Positions 1 through 9,527 of a DNA stretch of 64,000 bases are shown piece by piece. The translations under genes were made by a program, and so were the position numbers. The stretch is from Pseudomonas sp. ERMR1:02. GTDB lineage: Bacteria; Pseudomonadota; Gammaproteobacteria; Pseudomonadales; Pseudomonadaceae. Under the pieces are notes generated by a model. It saw nothing but the letters and a program-made list of their open reading frames with translations, made no database searches and was not told the origin of the DNA. Position 1 is the first letter of the stretch, and each line of letters starts with the position of its first letter. The stretch lies in assembly GCF_002277815.1 (NCBI RefSeq), contig NZ_NKJI01000003.1:434001-498000 (forward strand). The letters run 5' to 3'.

Positions 1-594
1 GCTGGCATAAAAATCGTCGATGCCACGCTGACCGCGAGTGACTTTCATCCGCGTACCGTGGCTGTCCGCCGGGTTTCGCGTAATGATATTGACCACCGCC
101 ATCAACGCATTGGCGCCATAGCTGACGGTGTTCGGGCCGCGGAAAACTTCGATGCGTTCGATATCCTCCATGGCCACCGGAATGTCGCTCCAGTCAACCG
201 TGGACAGGCCTGCACGGTAGACCGAGCGGCCATCGATCAGCACCTGCATGCGTCGCGCTTCGGTGGCATTGGTGCCGTGATAGTTCACCGCCGCCTGATT
301 GCCGCTGATGTTGCCGACCATCATGCCTGGCACCAACCGGAGCACTTCGCTAATGTCACGGGCGCCACTGGCGGTGATCAGGGCGTTATCGATCACCGTC
401 ATGCTTCCCGGCACGGCGGCCGGCGACTGCTTCAACCGTGTGGCCGTGAGCACTTGTGGCAGCGAGTCGCTGTCGAGGAACAAGTCGTCAGCCAGCAATG
501 GCGAGCTGAAGACCAGCGCCAGTACCAGCGGCGAGTGGGGTGAAGGCGAACCCAGTGACACGACACTTCCCTGTTTATTATTGATGGCGCGCAT
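1..594 (-). CDS. TonB-dependent outer-membrane receptor, N-terminal part (truncated by window edge)
   Basis: Reading the minus strand from an ATG at 594 gives 198 codons with no stop before the window edge, so the C-terminal barrel lies outside. The first ~40 residues contain a hydrophobic stretch ending near SSPLLADDLF, consistent with a signal peptide. A plug domain follows: TATRLKQSPAAVPGSMTVID, then LRLVPGMMVG, VLIDGRSVYR, IERIEVFRGPNTVSYGANAL and VVNIITR, which are the typical plug motifs of TonB-dependent transporters. The family imports siderophores, vitamin B12 or other bulky ligands across the outer membrane using TonB energy. The substrate cannot be told from the plug. It is divergent from gpsA. 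GTG codons shortly downstream are alternative starts. Confidence 0.85.
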   Translation of the reverse strand, partial: MRAINNKQGSVVSLGSPSPHSPLVLALVFSSPLLADDLFLDSDSLPQVLTATRLKQSPAAVPGSMTVIDNALITASGARDISEVLRLVPGMMVGNISGNQAAVNYHGTNATEARRMQVLIDGRSVYRAGLSTVDWSDIPVAMEDIERIEVFRGPNTVSYGANALMAVVNIITRNPADSHGTRMKVTRGQRGIDDFYAS

Positions 595-689
595 GTTAAC
601 CGAGCCGGATGACTTTTCCAGTCACGATGTCAGCACTTTCCGTGGTTTTATCGGACTTCATTCCTTATGCGCGGTAATTGACGCGGGGG

Positions 690-718
690 CTGGCCGACAC
701 TGGGACGCTCCGTATAAT
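690..718 (+). promoter_or_regulatory. candidate sigma-70 promoter of gpsA
   Basis: A perfect TATAAT lies at 713-718, 37 bases before the gpsA ATG. Seventeen bases upstream is CTGGCC, a poor -35 match. The -10 box is seen directly; promoter activity is inferred. Confidence 0.45.
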
Positions 719-755
719 GCCGACATCGCCACTGGTATGGATTAACGGATTGCAT

Positions 756-1781
756 ATGACTGAACAGCGCCCGATTGCGGTCCTGGGAGGCGGAAGTTTT
801 GGTACCGCCGTGGCTAACCTGCTCGCCGAAAACGGGCATCAGGTGCTGCAGTGGATGCGTGATCCCGAACAGGCCGAGGCCATTCGGGTCAATCGCGAGA
901 ACCCGCGCTACCTTAAAGGCATCAAGATTCTGCCCGGTGTGACCCCGGTCACCGACCTGCAAGCCACCCTGCAAGCCTGCGACCTGAGTTTCGTCGCGTT
1001 GCCATCCAGCGCGCTGCGTTCGGTGTTGGCCCCGCATGCCGAACTGCTGCGCGGCAAGATGCTGGTGAGCCTGACCAAGGGTATCGAAGCCCACACATTC
1101 AAGCTGATGAGCCAGATCCTCGAAGAGATCGCCCCGCAAGCGCGCATCGGCGTTTTGTCCGGGCCGAATCTGGCCCGTGAAATCGCCGAGCACGCGTTGA
1201 CCGCAACGGTAGTCGCCAGTGAAGACGAAGAACTCTGCGAACGGGTTCAAGCCGTACTGCATGGCCGTACGTTTCGTGTGTACGCCAGCGCCGACCGTTT
1301 CGGCGTGGAGCTGGGCGGGGCGTTGAAGAACTGCTACGCGATCATCGCCGGCATGGCGGTGGCGCTGAACATGGGAGAAAACACCAAGAGCATGCTGATC
1401 ACCCGGGCGCTGGCGGAGATGACACGCTTCGCGGTGAATCAGGGCGCCAACCCGATGACCTTTCTCGGTCTGGCAGGCGTGGGCGATTTGATCGTGACCT
1501 GTTCGTCGCCGAAAAGTCGTAACTACCAGGTCGGGTTTGCCCTCGGCCAGGGGTTGAGCCTGGAGGAGGCGGTCAACCGTCTGGGCGAAGTGGCCGAAGG
1601 CGTGAATACCCTCAAGGTGCTCAAGGCCAAGGCCCAGGAAGTGGGCGTGTACATGCCGCTGGTCGCCGGGCTGCACGCGATCCTGTTCGAAGGGCGCACG
1701 CTTGAGCAGGTGATCGGGCTGCTGATGCGTGGTGAGCCGAAAACCGACGTCGACTTTATTTCCACCAGCGGTTTCAACTGA
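756..1781 (+). CDS. gpsA: NAD(P)-dependent glycerol-3-phosphate dehydrogenase
   Basis: The 341-residue protein reduces dihydroxyacetone phosphate to sn-glycerol 3-phosphate in the cytosol, supplying the backbone for phospholipid synthesis. The N-terminal Rossmann motif [17 protein letters not shown] is at about residues 10-26. [12 protein letters not shown] follows, then the catalytic-lysine segment [15 protein letters not shown], and [19 protein letters not shown] typical of GpsA. Length matches the family. The ATG at 756 is chosen because the protein then begins [13 protein letters not shown], directly at the nucleotide-binding strand; the open frame extends upstream without a good start. 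It is followed closely by a DUF4389 gene and sixA, a gene order usual in Pseudomonas. Confidence 0.97.
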   Translation: MTEQRPIAVLGGGSFGTAVANLLAENGHQVLQWMRDPEQAEAIRVNRENPRYLKGIKILPGVTPVTDLQATLQACDLSFVALPSSALRSVLAPHAELLRGKMLVSLTKGIEAHTFKLMSQILEEIAPQARIGVLSGPNLAREIAEHALTATVVASEDEELCERVQAVLHGRTFRVYASADRFGVELGGALKNCYAIIAGMAVALNMGENTKSMLITRALAEMTRFAVNQGANPMTFLGLAGVGDLIVTCSSPKSRNYQVGFALGQGLSLEEAVNRLGEVAEGVNTLKVLKAKAQEVGVYMPLVAGLHAILFEGRTLEQVIGLLMRGEPKTDVDFISTSGFN

Positions 1782-1811
1782 GCCCTCTACTTATCAGGAA
1801 CGGAGCGAGAC

Positions 1812-2159
1812 ATGAGCGATCAAAAAGTAGAAGCCAAATACGAGTCCATTCTGCTGCGGGTACTTTGGATGATCGTCTTTGTGCTGGTTTGGCAAGTGGC
1901 GCAATTCATTCTTGGCGCGGTGGTGCTGGTGCAGTTGATCTATCGTTTGATCTATGGCGCCCCGAGCGCCACCCTGATGAACTTCGGCGACAGCCTGAGC
2001 CAGTTTCTGGCGCAGATCGGTCGTTTCGGCAGTTTTCACAGCGACCAGAAGCCCTGGCCGTTCGCCGATTGGCCAACGCCGCGTACGCCGGAAGGTGAAG
2101 CGCCGCACGTCGTGGCGCCAGCCCCGCATCCGGCCCGAGATGAGGAACCCAAGCTATGA
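1812..2159 (+). CDS. DUF4389 domain membrane protein
   Basis: A 115-residue protein starting at an ATG with upstream GGAACGGAGCGAG as ribosome binding site. The first half (about residues 10-50) is strongly hydrophobic (VLWMIVFVLVWQVAQFILG, then AVVLVQLIYRLIYG), giving one or two membrane segments. The second half is soluble and carries FGDSLSQFLAQIGRFGSF and a proline-rich tail. This arrangement fits the DUF4389 family, whose function is not established. It sits 30 bases after gpsA and overlaps sixA by four bases (ATGA), so the three genes are probably co-transcribed. Confidence 0.85.
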   Translation: MSDQKVEAKYESILLRVLWMIVFVLVWQVAQFILGAVVLVQLIYRLIYGAPSATLMNFGDSLSQFLAQIGRFGSFHSDQKPWPFADWPTPRTPEGEAPHVVAPAPHPARDEEPKL

Positions 2160-2611
2160 AACTCTGGGTATTGCGTCATGGTGAAGCTGTACCACACGGT
2201 TCCACGCCCCACGATTCGGAGCGGGAATTAACGGCCAACGGTCGTGCAGAAGTGCTGCGTGCCGCTGCCAACCTGATTGGTCAGCCGCTTACAGCGATCT
2301 ACGCCAGCCCTTATGTGCGAGCGCAGCAGACCGCGCAACTGGTACGGGATACCTTGGGTTTCGGGCCGGAAATCCGCATCGTCGAGTGGTTGACCCCGGA
2401 TGTCGACCCCGACAGAGTTACCGATCAATTGAAGTCAGTAACTAATGTGCTGCTGGTTTCCCATAATCCACTGGTGGGGAACCTGCTCAGCTACCTGCAA
2501 CATGGCGCCGGTCATCCACCGGAAAGAGTCAGTACCGCCGGCTTGGCCGAGCTTGAAAGCAATGAACTGCTGATCGGATCGATGAAGCTCAACAGCATCA
2601 AGCACCCATAA
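2156..2611 (+). CDS. sixA: phosphohistidine phosphatase SixA
   Basis: The 151-residue product belongs to the histidine phosphatase (phosphoglycerate mutase-like) superfamily. It begins MKLWVLRHGEA, with the catalytic RHG motif at residues 7-9. ASPYVRAQQTAQLV and the second conserved histidine in LLVSHNPLVGNLL follow. SixA removes phosphate from phosphohistidine on signalling proteins such as Hpt domains in E. coli. Length matches the short SixA family. Its ATG overlaps the stop of the DUF4389 gene, indicating translational coupling. The Pseudomonas substrate cannot be read from sequence. Confidence 0.92.
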   Translation: MKLWVLRHGEAVPHGSTPHDSERELTANGRAEVLRAAANLIGQPLTAIYASPYVRAQQTAQLVRDTLGFGPEIRIVEWLTPDVDPDRVTDQLKSVTNVLLVSHNPLVGNLLSYLQHGAGHPPERVSTAGLAELESNELLIGSMKLNSIKHP

Positions 2612-2634
2612 GCGCTCTATTTTTGCTTTTTGCT

Positions 2635-2709
2635 TGTGTAGGAGCGAGGCTTGACCGCGAAGCTCTTGGCGGTTTCAAGGGCCTCTTCGCGGGCAATCCT
2701 CCCCCCTAC
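2635..2709. repeat. REP-like palindrome (degraded)
   Basis: TGTAGGAGCGAGGCTTGACC opens the element and an imperfect reverse complement (CTTCGCGGGCAATCC then CCCCTACA) closes it. It belongs to the GTAGGAGCGAGC Pseudomonas REP class seen repeatedly in this window. It lies between sixA and the acyl-CoA synthetase gene. Confidence 0.7.
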
Positions 2710-2809
2710 AGGTCCCATGTCGTTCAAAAAATATTGTATGAAATTGCCAACCAAGCAGTTGCTTGGTTAGCTACGCTTGCTCCAGACCAAAAACAAAGGA
2801 GCGAGTCGC

Positions 2810-4477
2810 ATGTCTGCTGCTTTTCGTTTGCCGTTGGATGTGTTCTACGAGCGTGAAGCCCGTCATCCCCGCCAGCGCTTTATGGTCCAGCCTATCGGCG
2901 GCGGGCAGGTCGAGACCCTGACCTGGGCCGACGTCGGTCATCAGGCCCGCTGCGCGGCGCACTGGCTGCGGGCCCGCGAATTGCCCCAAGGCAGTCACAT
3001 CGCCCTGATATCGAAAAACTGTTCGCACTGGATCATTGCCGACCTGGCAATCTGGATGGCCGGGCATGTTTGCGTGCCACTGTACCCAAACCTTACAGCC
3101 GAGTCCGCGGCCCAGGTGCTGGAGCACTCGGAAGTGGCGTTGGCCTTTATTGGCAAACTCGATGACTGGCCTGGCATGTCCCGCGGAGTCCGCCCGGACC
3201 TGGTGACCATCAGCCTGCCGCTGCATCCGCCAGGCACCTTCGATTTCAGCTGGGCCGATCTGCAACGCAGTTCGCCGATCCAGGACGACCCCAAGCCTGG
3301 CGCAGATCAACTGGCGACCATCATCTACACATCCGGCACTACCGGCATGCCCAAAGGGGTGATGCACAGCTTCGGCAATCTGGGATTCGCCACCACTCGC
3401 GGCACGCAGTTGTTCGGCCTGAAGGAGTCGGATCGACTGCTGTCCTACCTGCCGCTTTGCCACGTTGCCGAACGGATGTTCGTCGAACTCGCGTCAATTT
3501 ATACCGGGCAAACCGTATTCTTTGCCGAGAGCCTCGACACCTTCCTTACCGATCTGCGGCGTGCCCGGCCGACGGCGCTGTTCGGCGTGCCACGCATCTG
3601 GACCAAATTTCAGATGGGTGTGTACAGCAAGATCCCGGAAAAACGCCTCGACTTCCTGCTCGGTCTGCCGATTATCGGCAAGCGGGTCGGGCACAAAGTC
3701 CTCGCTGGATTGGGCCTTGATGCCTTGCGCGTGGCGTTGTCCGGTGCCGCGCCGGTGCCGCTGAGCTTGCTGCTGTGGTACCGCAAACTGGGGCTGGATG
3801 TGCTGGAGGTCTACGGCATGACGGAAAGCTGCGGCTACTCGCACATCTGTCTGCCGGGGCAGAACAAACCTGGCTGGATCGGCAAGCCCTGCCCGGAGGT
3901 CGAGGTACGAATCGATGAATCGGGCGAGGTGCTGGTACGCAGCGGCGCGACCATGCTCGGGTATTTCAAGGAGCCGCAGAAAACCGCCGACACCATCACC
4001 GCGGACGGCTTCCTGCGCACCGGCGACAAAGGCGAGGAAGACGCCGAAGGTTACCTGCGCCTGACCGGTCGCCTGAAGGAAATTTTCAAGACCAGCAAAG
4101 GCAAGTACGTGGCACCGGCGCCCATCGAAAATCGCCTGGCGGTGCATTCACGCATCGAGCAGGTATGCGTGGTTGGCGATGGCTTGAGTGCACCATTGGG
4201 CTTGTGCGTTCTCTCGGCGGTGGGGCAGCAGGACGCGGGGGGAGCGGCGCGCGCAGGTTTGCTCTCCAGTCTGGAAAAATTGCTGGAAGAGGTCAATGCG
4301 GCCCTCGATAAACACGAACGCTTACGGCGCCTGGTGGTGGTCAAGGACAGCTGGGCCGTGGAAAACGGCTTCCTCACACCGACCCTGAAGATCAAGCGCA
4401 ACGTCATCGAAGCGGCCTACGGCGCACGCTTCGATGAATGGAGCGAGCGCAGCGAAGCGGTGCTGTGGCAGGATTGA
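2810..4477 (+). CDS. long-chain acyl-CoA synthetase (AMP-forming, FAA1/FadD15-like)
   Basis: A 555-residue member of the ANL adenylating family, predicted to activate a fatty or other carboxylic acid to acyl-CoA through an acyl-AMP. The P-loop-like AMP-binding motif IIYTSGTTGMPKG is at about residues 171-183, followed by YLPLCHVAERM, the acyl-adenylate motif VYGMTES (about 334-340) and the hinge region GYLRLTGRLKEIFKTSKGKYVAPAPIE. The last motif is typical of the COG1022 long-chain group. The start at 2810 follows AAAGGAGCGAGTCGC, a strong ribosome binding site; the frame is open upstream but lacks one. A thioesterase gene follows after 32 bases, suggesting a paired acyl-CoA function. The true substrate is unknown. 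Confidence 0.88.
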   Translation: MSAAFRLPLDVFYEREARHPRQRFMVQPIGGGQVETLTWADVGHQARCAAHWLRARELPQGSHIALISKNCSHWIIADLAIWMAGHVCVPLYPNLTAESAAQVLEHSEVALAFIGKLDDWPGMSRGVRPDLVTISLPLHPPGTFDFSWADLQRSSPIQDDPKPGADQLATIIYTSGTTGMPKGVMHSFGNLGFATTRGTQLFGLKESDRLLSYLPLCHVAERMFVELASIYTGQTVFFAESLDTFLTDLRRARPTALFGVPRIWTKFQMGVYSKIPEKRLDFLLGLPIIGKRVGHKVLAGLGLDALRVALSGAAPVPLSLLLWYRKLGLDVLEVYGMTESCGYSHICLPGQNKPGWIGKPCPEVEVRIDESGEVLVRSGATMLGYFKEPQKTADTITADGFLRTGDKGEEDAEGYLRLTGRLKEIFKTSKGKYVAPAPIENRLAVHSRIEQVCVVGDGLSAPLGLCVLSAVGQQDAGGAARAGLLSSLEKLLEEVNAALDKHERLRRLVVVKDSWAVENGFLTPTLKIKRNVIEAAYGARFDEWSERSEAVLWQD

Positions 4478-4509
4478 GCCACGAACAAAACCAACAAGGA
4501 AAACCTGCG

Positions 4510-4953
4510 ATGAGCCTGTGGCGAACCACACCCAACATCGAACAGTTGAACGCAATCCAGAAAAACACCATTGGCGAAGTGCTGGATATCCGCTTCGAAG
4601 CCTTCGATGAAGAGTCGCTGACCGCGAGCATGGTCATCGACCACCGCACCCACCAGCCTTACGGCTTGCTGCATGGTGGCGCCTCGGTGGTGCTGGCCGA
4701 GTCCGTCGGCTCCATGGCGAGTTACCTGTGCATCGACGCCAGCAAGTTTTACTGCGTGGGCCTGGAAATCAACGCCAACCATCTTCGAGGCTTGCGAAGT
4801 GGCCGGGTGACAGCGGTGGCCAAGCCGATCCACATTGGTCGCACGACCCATGTCTGGGACATTCGCTTAACTAGCGATGAGGGCAAGGCCAGTTGCGTGT
4901 CGCGCTTGACCATGGCGGTGGTGCCGCTGGGTGAAAACCCGCCCACGCGTTGA
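4510..4953 (+). CDS. hotdog-fold thioesterase (PaaI/MenI-EntH type)
   Basis: The 147-residue protein has the hotdog signature HQPYGLLHGGASVVLAESVG at about residues 52-71, with the HGG loop and the glutamate on the following helix that acts in the 4HBT-II (EntH/MenI) group. GLEINANHLRG and VWDIRLTSDEGK are further conserved blocks. Such enzymes hydrolyse aryl- or acyl-CoA thioesters in the cytosol. ATG 4510 follows AACAAGGAAAACCTGCG. It is placed just after the acyl-CoA synthetase gene and is probably in the same transcript. Substrate is inferred only at the level of an acyl-CoA. Confidence 0.88.
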   Translation: MSLWRTTPNIEQLNAIQKNTIGEVLDIRFEAFDEESLTASMVIDHRTHQPYGLLHGGASVVLAESVGSMASYLCIDASKFYCVGLEINANHLRGLRSGRVTAVAKPIHIGRTTHVWDIRLTSDEGKASCVSRLTMAVVPLGENPPTR

Positions 4954-4963
4954 CCTCGTACCC

Positions 4964-5059
4964 TGTAGGAGCGAGCCTGCTCGCGATGGTCGCCAACGAT
5001 AACGCTGGGTGCCTGATTCCCCGAGGTGTTCTGGCGTTCATCGCGAGCTCGCTCCTACA
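4964..5059. repeat. REP-type inverted repeat
   Basis: The left arm starts TGTAGGAGCGAGCCTGCTCG at 4964 and the right arm ends CGAGCTCGCTCCTACA at 5059, separated by about 50 bases. This is a paired REP element between the thioesterase and hydrolase genes. Confidence 0.8.
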
Positions 5060-5172
5060 AGGATCTGCTTTACCATGGCCGGACTGTCATCATTCCTGTC
5101 AGTTACGGTCATTGCTGTAGGGCACGGTCTTACGGACAATCAACGTCTGTTCTCGCTCATGGATGTTCCGGT

Positions 5173-5976
5173 ATGTCGCAACAGATATTCTTCGCCCACG
5201 CCAATGGTTTCCCTTCGGGCACCTACGGCAAGTTGTTCGCAGCGCTGGCGCCCGAGTATCAGGTGACGCATCTGGAGCAACACGCCCATGACCCGCGTTT
5301 CCCGGCGGACGACAACTGGTACAACCTGGTGGACGAACTGATCCATCACCTGCAGCAACAGGCGGAACCGGTCTGGGGTGTCGGCCACTCCTTCGGCGGC
5401 GTGCTGCACCTGCACGCAGCATTGCGTTGCCCCGAGCTGTATCGCGGGGTGGTAATGCTCGATTCGCCGGTGCTCACCCGCACCGATCAATGGGTGATCC
5501 GGGCTGCCAAGCGCTTCGGTTTCATCGATAAGTTGACGCCCGCTGGCCGTACCTTGGGACGACGCGAAGAGTTCGCCGACCTCGAAAGCGCCCGCCGCTA
5601 TTTCGCCGGAAAAACCCTGTTTCGCGGGTTCGATCCGGAGTGTTTCGACGCCTACCTGCAATACGGTTTGCAACAGGTCGGCGACAAGCTGCGCCTGCGC
5701 TTCGATCCGGCCACGGAAATCAGTATCTACCGTGGCGTGCCCCACACCAGCCCTGGCCGCACCCGGCAGTTGAAAGTGCCGCTGGCGCTGGTACGCGGAC
5801 ACAAGAGCCGGGTGGTGATGCGTCATCAAACCAGTTCGGTCGGGCGCATGCCGCTGGGCGAAGCCTTGTCCATGCCCGGTGGCCACATGTTCCCCCTCGA
5901 ACGCCCCAAGGACACTGCCGCAATGCTGAAAAAACTGTTTAGCCGCTGGGACGGTCGCCAGCAGGATTGCGCATGA
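5173..5976 (+). CDS. alpha/beta hydrolase
   Basis: The 267-residue cytosolic protein shows an alpha/beta-hydrolase fold: an early HANGFPSGTYGKLF loop with the oxyanion region, the nucleophile elbow GVGHSFGG (serine at about residue 79), and a C-terminal GGHMFPLERP with the catalytic histidine. This resembles the family of small lipases and esterases in which HANGFP replaces the usual HG motif. ATG 5173 begins MSQQIFFAHANGFP; the open frame runs further upstream through the REP element but without support. Its stop overlaps the start of the next hydrolase gene by four bases. The substrate is not identifiable. Confidence 0.85.
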   Translation: MSQQIFFAHANGFPSGTYGKLFAALAPEYQVTHLEQHAHDPRFPADDNWYNLVDELIHHLQQQAEPVWGVGHSFGGVLHLHAALRCPELYRGVVMLDSPVLTRTDQWVIRAAKRFGFIDKLTPAGRTLGRREEFADLESARRYFAGKTLFRGFDPECFDAYLQYGLQQVGDKLRLRFDPATEISIYRGVPHTSPGRTRQLKVPLALVRGHKSRVVMRHQTSSVGRMPLGEALSMPGGHMFPLERPKDTAAMLKKLFSRWDGRQQDCA

Positions 5977-6827
5977 GCAACGTCGTCGAAGAAGTCCGCC
6001 TGAGCCTGCCGCACATCGAACTGGCGGCACATTTGTTCGGCCCTGAAGACGGTTTGCCAGTAATCGCCCTGCATGGCTGGCTCGACAATGCCAACAGTTT
6101 CGCCCGGCTGGCGCCGAAGCTCAAAGGCTTGCGCATCATTGCCCTGGACATGGCCGGTCACGGTCACTCCGGGCATCGTCCGGCGGGTGCCGGCTATGCC
6201 ATGTGGGACTATGCCCACGATGTACTGCAAGTCGCCGACCAGCTTGGCTTAAGCCGTTTTGCGCTGCTGGGTCACTCGATGGGGGCGATCGCTTCCTTGA
6301 TCATTGCCGGGTCACTGCCAGAACGTGTCACTCATCTGGCGTTGATCGACGGCATCATTCCTCCTACAGACAAAGGCGAAAATGCTGCCGAACGCATGGG
6401 CATGGCCTTGCAGGCGCAGCTGGATCTACGGGAAAAACGCAAGCCGGTCTACGGCACTCTCGAACGGGCCATCGAGGCGCGAATGAAGGGGGTAGTGGCG
6501 GTCAGTCGCGAAGCCGCCGAGTTGCTGGCCCAGCGTGGCCTGATGCCGGTGCCGGGCGGTTACACCTGGCGCACCGACAATCGCCTTACGCTGCCATCGC
6601 CGCTACGTCTTACCACTGAACAAGCGATGGCTTTTGTCCAACGCGTCAGTTGTCCTGCAAAACTGGTGGTTGCCGCCGACGGCATGCTCGCCAAGCATCC
6701 TGAATTGCTGGAGCGTCTACCCTTTAGCCGTGAACAGCTGCCAGGCGGCCACCATTTGCACCTGAATGACGAGTCCGGTGCCGATCTTGTCGCAGACTGT
6801 TTCAATCGGTTCTTCGCCGTTCCTTGA
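5973..6827 (+). CDS. alpha/beta hydrolase
   Basis: A 284-residue alpha/beta hydrolase of the epoxide hydrolase/lactonase-like superfamily. It carries the oxyanion motif [25 protein letters not shown], the nucleophile elbow [11 protein letters not shown] (about residues 100-110) and a C-terminal GGHHLHLND with the likely catalytic histidine. ATG 5973 overlaps the TGA of the preceding hydrolase (ATGA), so the two are translationally coupled. The two proteins differ in sequence and are not a recent duplication. Exact substrate unknown. Confidence 0.85.
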   Translation: MSNVVEEVRLSLPHIELAAHLFGPEDGLPVIALHGWLDNANSFARLAPKLKGLRIIALDMAGHGHSGHRPAGAGYAMWDYAHDVLQVADQLGLSRFALLGHSMGAIASLIIAGSLPERVTHLALIDGIIPPTDKGENAAERMGMALQAQLDLREKRKPVYGTLERAIEARMKGVVAVSREAAELLAQRGLMPVPGGYTWRTDNRLTLPSPLRLTTEQAMAFVQRVSCPAKLVVAADGMLAKHPELLERLPFSREQLPGGHHLHLNDESGADLVADCFNRFFAVP

Positions 6828-6877
6828 CTTGCGCCGGGCAACTGTCGAGGCTGGGCGGGTTGAAATGGGAGACAACC

Positions 6878-7537
6878 ATGATAGATCTGTACACCGCTGC
6901 GACCCCGAATGGCCACAAGGTCTCTATCGTGCTCGAGGAACTCGGCCTGCCTTACACAGTGCAGGCCTTGAGTTTCGACAAGAAGGAACAGAAGTCCCCG
7001 GACTTCCTCAAGATCAACCCCAATGGCCGGATTCCGGCGATTGTCGATCGCGCCAACGGTGATTTCGCCGTGTTCGAATCCGGCGCCATCCTGATTTACC
7101 TCGCTGAAATGACCGGCAAACTGTTGCCCACCGACCCCAAGGGGCGTTCGGTAGCATTGCAGTGGCTGATGTTCCAGATGGGCGGCATCGGCCCGATGCA
7201 GGGGCAGGCCAACGTGTTTTTCCGGTATTTTCCGGAAAAACTCCAGGGCGCCATCGACCGCTATCAGCATGAAACACGCCGCCTCTACGAAGTGCTCGAC
7301 ACCCGTCTGCAAGCCGAGGAGTTTCTCGCCGGGGAGTACAGCATTGCCGACATTGCGACCTTCCCATGGGTACGTGGCTACGAGTGGTCCGGTGTTTCGG
7401 TGGATGGCCTGACAGCGTTGCAACGCTGGATGGCAACCATGGAAGCGCGGCCAGCGGTGCAGCGCGGTTTGCTGATTCCTGAACGCACCGATGACGCCAG
7501 CGTCGTCAAGGGTGCCCAGGCCATGCTGATCCGATGA
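6878..7537 (+). CDS. glutathione S-transferase, Nu-class-like
   Basis: The 219-residue protein has an N-terminal thioredoxin-like domain with [18 protein letters not shown], the signature of the E. coli YfcG/YghU (Nu) class. These enzymes use two glutathione molecules and have disulfide-reductase activity. [13 protein letters not shown] contains the cis-proline and [12 protein letters not shown] the glutathione gamma-glutamyl site. The helical C-terminal domain has [14 protein letters not shown], a conserved GST N-capping motif. ATG 6878 follows GGGAGACAACC. It lies 50 bases after the hydrolase pair and its stop overlaps the DUF4892 start (ATGA), implying one operon. Confidence 0.9.
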   Translation: MIDLYTAATPNGHKVSIVLEELGLPYTVQALSFDKKEQKSPDFLKINPNGRIPAIVDRANGDFAVFESGAILIYLAEMTGKLLPTDPKGRSVALQWLMFQMGGIGPMQGQANVFFRYFPEKLQGAIDRYQHETRRLYEVLDTRLQAEEFLAGEYSIADIATFPWVRGYEWSGVSVDGLTALQRWMATMEARPAVQRGLLIPERTDDASVVKGAQAMLIR

Positions 7538-8352
7538 GTCTATCGAAGCGTTCTCTCAGTCTGCTGGCACTGTGTAGTTTCAGTCCCCTTTTGTTTGCCG
7601 CTGATATCCCGGGCAGTCAGGACCTGCCGATCGTGCCGCGCATGACCGATGCGCAAATCGTCGACTACCGCCCTGCGGCCGAATTCGAGCGGATTTATCC
7701 GCTCGGTTCGATCCGCAAGATCAGCGGCCAGTTGCGCTTCGACGGTCAGGTCAGCACCCGTGGCAACGTCACGTCGGTGACCTACGAGTTGCCGCCGGAA
7801 CATTCATCCATCGATGCCTTCACCGCTGCCCGCGAAGCGTTGCAGAAGCAGAACGCTCAGTTGCTGTTCTGGTGCCAGGCCCGTGATTGCGGTGAAAGCA
7901 GCCTGTGGGCCAACGAAGTGTTCGGCAACGCCAAGCTCTACGGCTCCGATAATGAACAGGCGTACCTGCTGTTGCGTCTGGCCGCCCCTCAGGACAATAC
8001 GTTGGTGGCTCTTTACAGCATCACTCGAGGCAATCGCAAAGCCTATCTTCACGTCGAACAGTTCGATGCAGCCGCACCGCTGGGCGATTTGCTGCCGACC
8101 TCCGCGACCTTGCTGCGCGAACTCAAGAGCACCGGCGAACTAGACTTCCCCAAACTGACCAATGCGCCAGATGACTCCTGGCTGCGATTGATTTCCCGTG
8201 GCATGAACCTGGACGCGACCCTGCGGGTGAGTATTTCCGGAGCGAATGCCGAAGCCTGGCGTCAGGCATTGATCGGGCAGGGTGTGCGTGCGGCACGGAT
8301 GGAGACCGGCAGCGTCGAAGGCTCTGGCCTGCATTTCCAACTGTTGCGATAA
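7534..8352 (+). CDS. DUF4892 domain protein, exported
   Basis: A 272-residue protein with a clear signal peptide ([21 protein letters not shown], cleavage after FAA), so probably periplasmic or outer-membrane associated. The mature part begins [23 protein letters not shown] and includes a block with [18 protein letters not shown], typical of the DUF4892 family, whose role is not established. A short C-terminal domain with [17 protein letters not shown] follows. It is translationally coupled to the GST gene. A hairpin (arms 8363-8371 and 8377-8385) follows the stop but has no immediate T-run. Confidence 0.82.
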   Translation: MSLSKRSLSLLALCSFSPLLFAADIPGSQDLPIVPRMTDAQIVDYRPAAEFERIYPLGSIRKISGQLRFDGQVSTRGNVTSVTYELPPEHSSIDAFTAAREALQKQNAQLLFWCQARDCGESSLWANEVFGNAKLYGSDNEQAYLLLRLAAPQDNTLVALYSITRGNRKAYLHVEQFDAAAPLGDLLPTSATLLRELKSTGELDFPKLTNAPDDSWLRLISRGMNLDATLRVSISGANAEAWRQALIGQGVRAARMETGSVEGSGLHFQLLR

Positions 8353-8434
8353 GCTTTAAAGGGTGAACGCGTCCTGCGCGTTCGCCTACTCTTTCGCAAA
8401 CTGACTTTTTTGAGCTTTTTTTTCAGGACATTGG

Positions 8435-9487
8435 ATGATCAGTAACGATCGGCTGTTGGTGCAGATCCTGCTCCTGGTGCTGTTTGGTGCGAGCTTCTGG
8501 GTGATGGCGCCGTTCTGGTCGGCGTTGTTCTGGGGCGCGGTGCTGGCCTTTGCCAGTTGGCCGCTGATGCGCCTGCTGACCCGCTGGCTCAATGGTCGAG
8601 AATCCCTGGCGGCAGCGCTATTGACCATGGGCTGGATGGTGCTGGTGGCGGCGCCGCTGGTGTGGCTGGGGTTCAACCTGGCGGATCATGTGCGTGATGC
8701 CGTGGCGTTCATCAAGGATGTGCAGGTCGATGGCCTGCCGCAAGCACCGGTCTGGCTGGGCAGTGTTCCCTTAGTGGGCGAACGTCTGACGACGTTCTGG
8801 AACAGTGTCGATCAGCAAGGCGCGGCGATGATGGTGTCGCTAAAACCTTACTTCGGCCAGGTCGGAAACTGGTTGCTGGCGCGCAGTGCGCAGATTGGTG
8901 GCGGCATTCTCGAGCTTACCTTGAGCATTGTCTTCGTGTTCTTTTTCTATCGTGACGGGCCCAGGATTGCGGCATTCGTACGTGGCCTGCTGGAACGACT
9001 GATCGGCGACCGCGCCGGGTATTACATCGAACTGGTGGCGGGCACGGTGCAGCGGGTGGTGAACGGTGTGATCGGCACGGCAGCGGCCCAGGCGGTACTG
9101 GCGCTTATCGGGTTCCTGATTGCCGGCGTGCCGGGGGCTTTGGTACTCGGCATTTTCACGTTCCTGCTCAGCCTGATTCCCATGGGGCCGCCGCTGGTAT
9201 GGCTCCCGGCCACGGCCTGGCTGGCCTGGAAAGGCGAGTACGGGATGGCGGTGTTCCTCGGGATCTGGGGCACATTCATCATCAGTGGCGTGGACAACGT
9301 GCTCAAGCCTTACCTGATCAGTCGCGGCGGGAATCTGCCATTGGTGATTGTGCTGCTGGGGGTATTCGGCGGGTTGATTGCGTTCGGCTTCATCGGCCTG
9401 TTCATCGGTCCGACGCTGCTGGCGGTGGCGTACAGCTTGTTGACCGACTGGAGCAAGAGCCAAGCGAGGGGCGATGACCGACGCTGA
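8435..9487 (+). CDS. AI-2E family transporter (PerM/YdiK-like)
   Basis: The 350-residue inner-membrane protein has about seven hydrophobic segments. Examples are ILLLVLFGASFWVMAPFW near the N-terminus, ILELTLSIVFVFFFYRDG in the middle, ALVLGIFTFLLSLIPMGPPL and LPLVIVLLGVFGGLIAFG. The motif SLIPMGPPLVWLP and the segment GVDNVLKPYLISRGGNLPL identify the AI-2E/UPF0118 family. Members export or exchange small molecules; AI-2 export is proven only for TqsA, so the substrate here is unknown. The gene stands alone, after DUF4892 and convergent with the porin gene. Confidence 0.88.
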   Translation: MISNDRLLVQILLLVLFGASFWVMAPFWSALFWGAVLAFASWPLMRLLTRWLNGRESLAAALLTMGWMVLVAAPLVWLGFNLADHVRDAVAFIKDVQVDGLPQAPVWLGSVPLVGERLTTFWNSVDQQGAAMMVSLKPYFGQVGNWLLARSAQIGGGILELTLSIVFVFFFYRDGPRIAAFVRGLLERLIGDRAGYYIELVAGTVQRVVNGVIGTAAAQAVLALIGFLIAGVPGALVLGIFTFLLSLIPMGPPLVWLPATAWLAWKGEYGMAVFLGIWGTFIISGVDNVLKPYLISRGGNLPLVIVLLGVFGGLIAFGFIGLFIGPTLLAVAYSLLTDWSKSQARGDDRR

Positions 9488-9527
9488 ATTCAGGACGGAG
9501 TGCGCAGGAGACGTAGAAAACAGACTC

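Noticed and set aside
2623..2856. 77-residue ORF across the REP after sixA
   Set aside because: It contains the REP sequence and has no ribosome binding site or conserved pattern.
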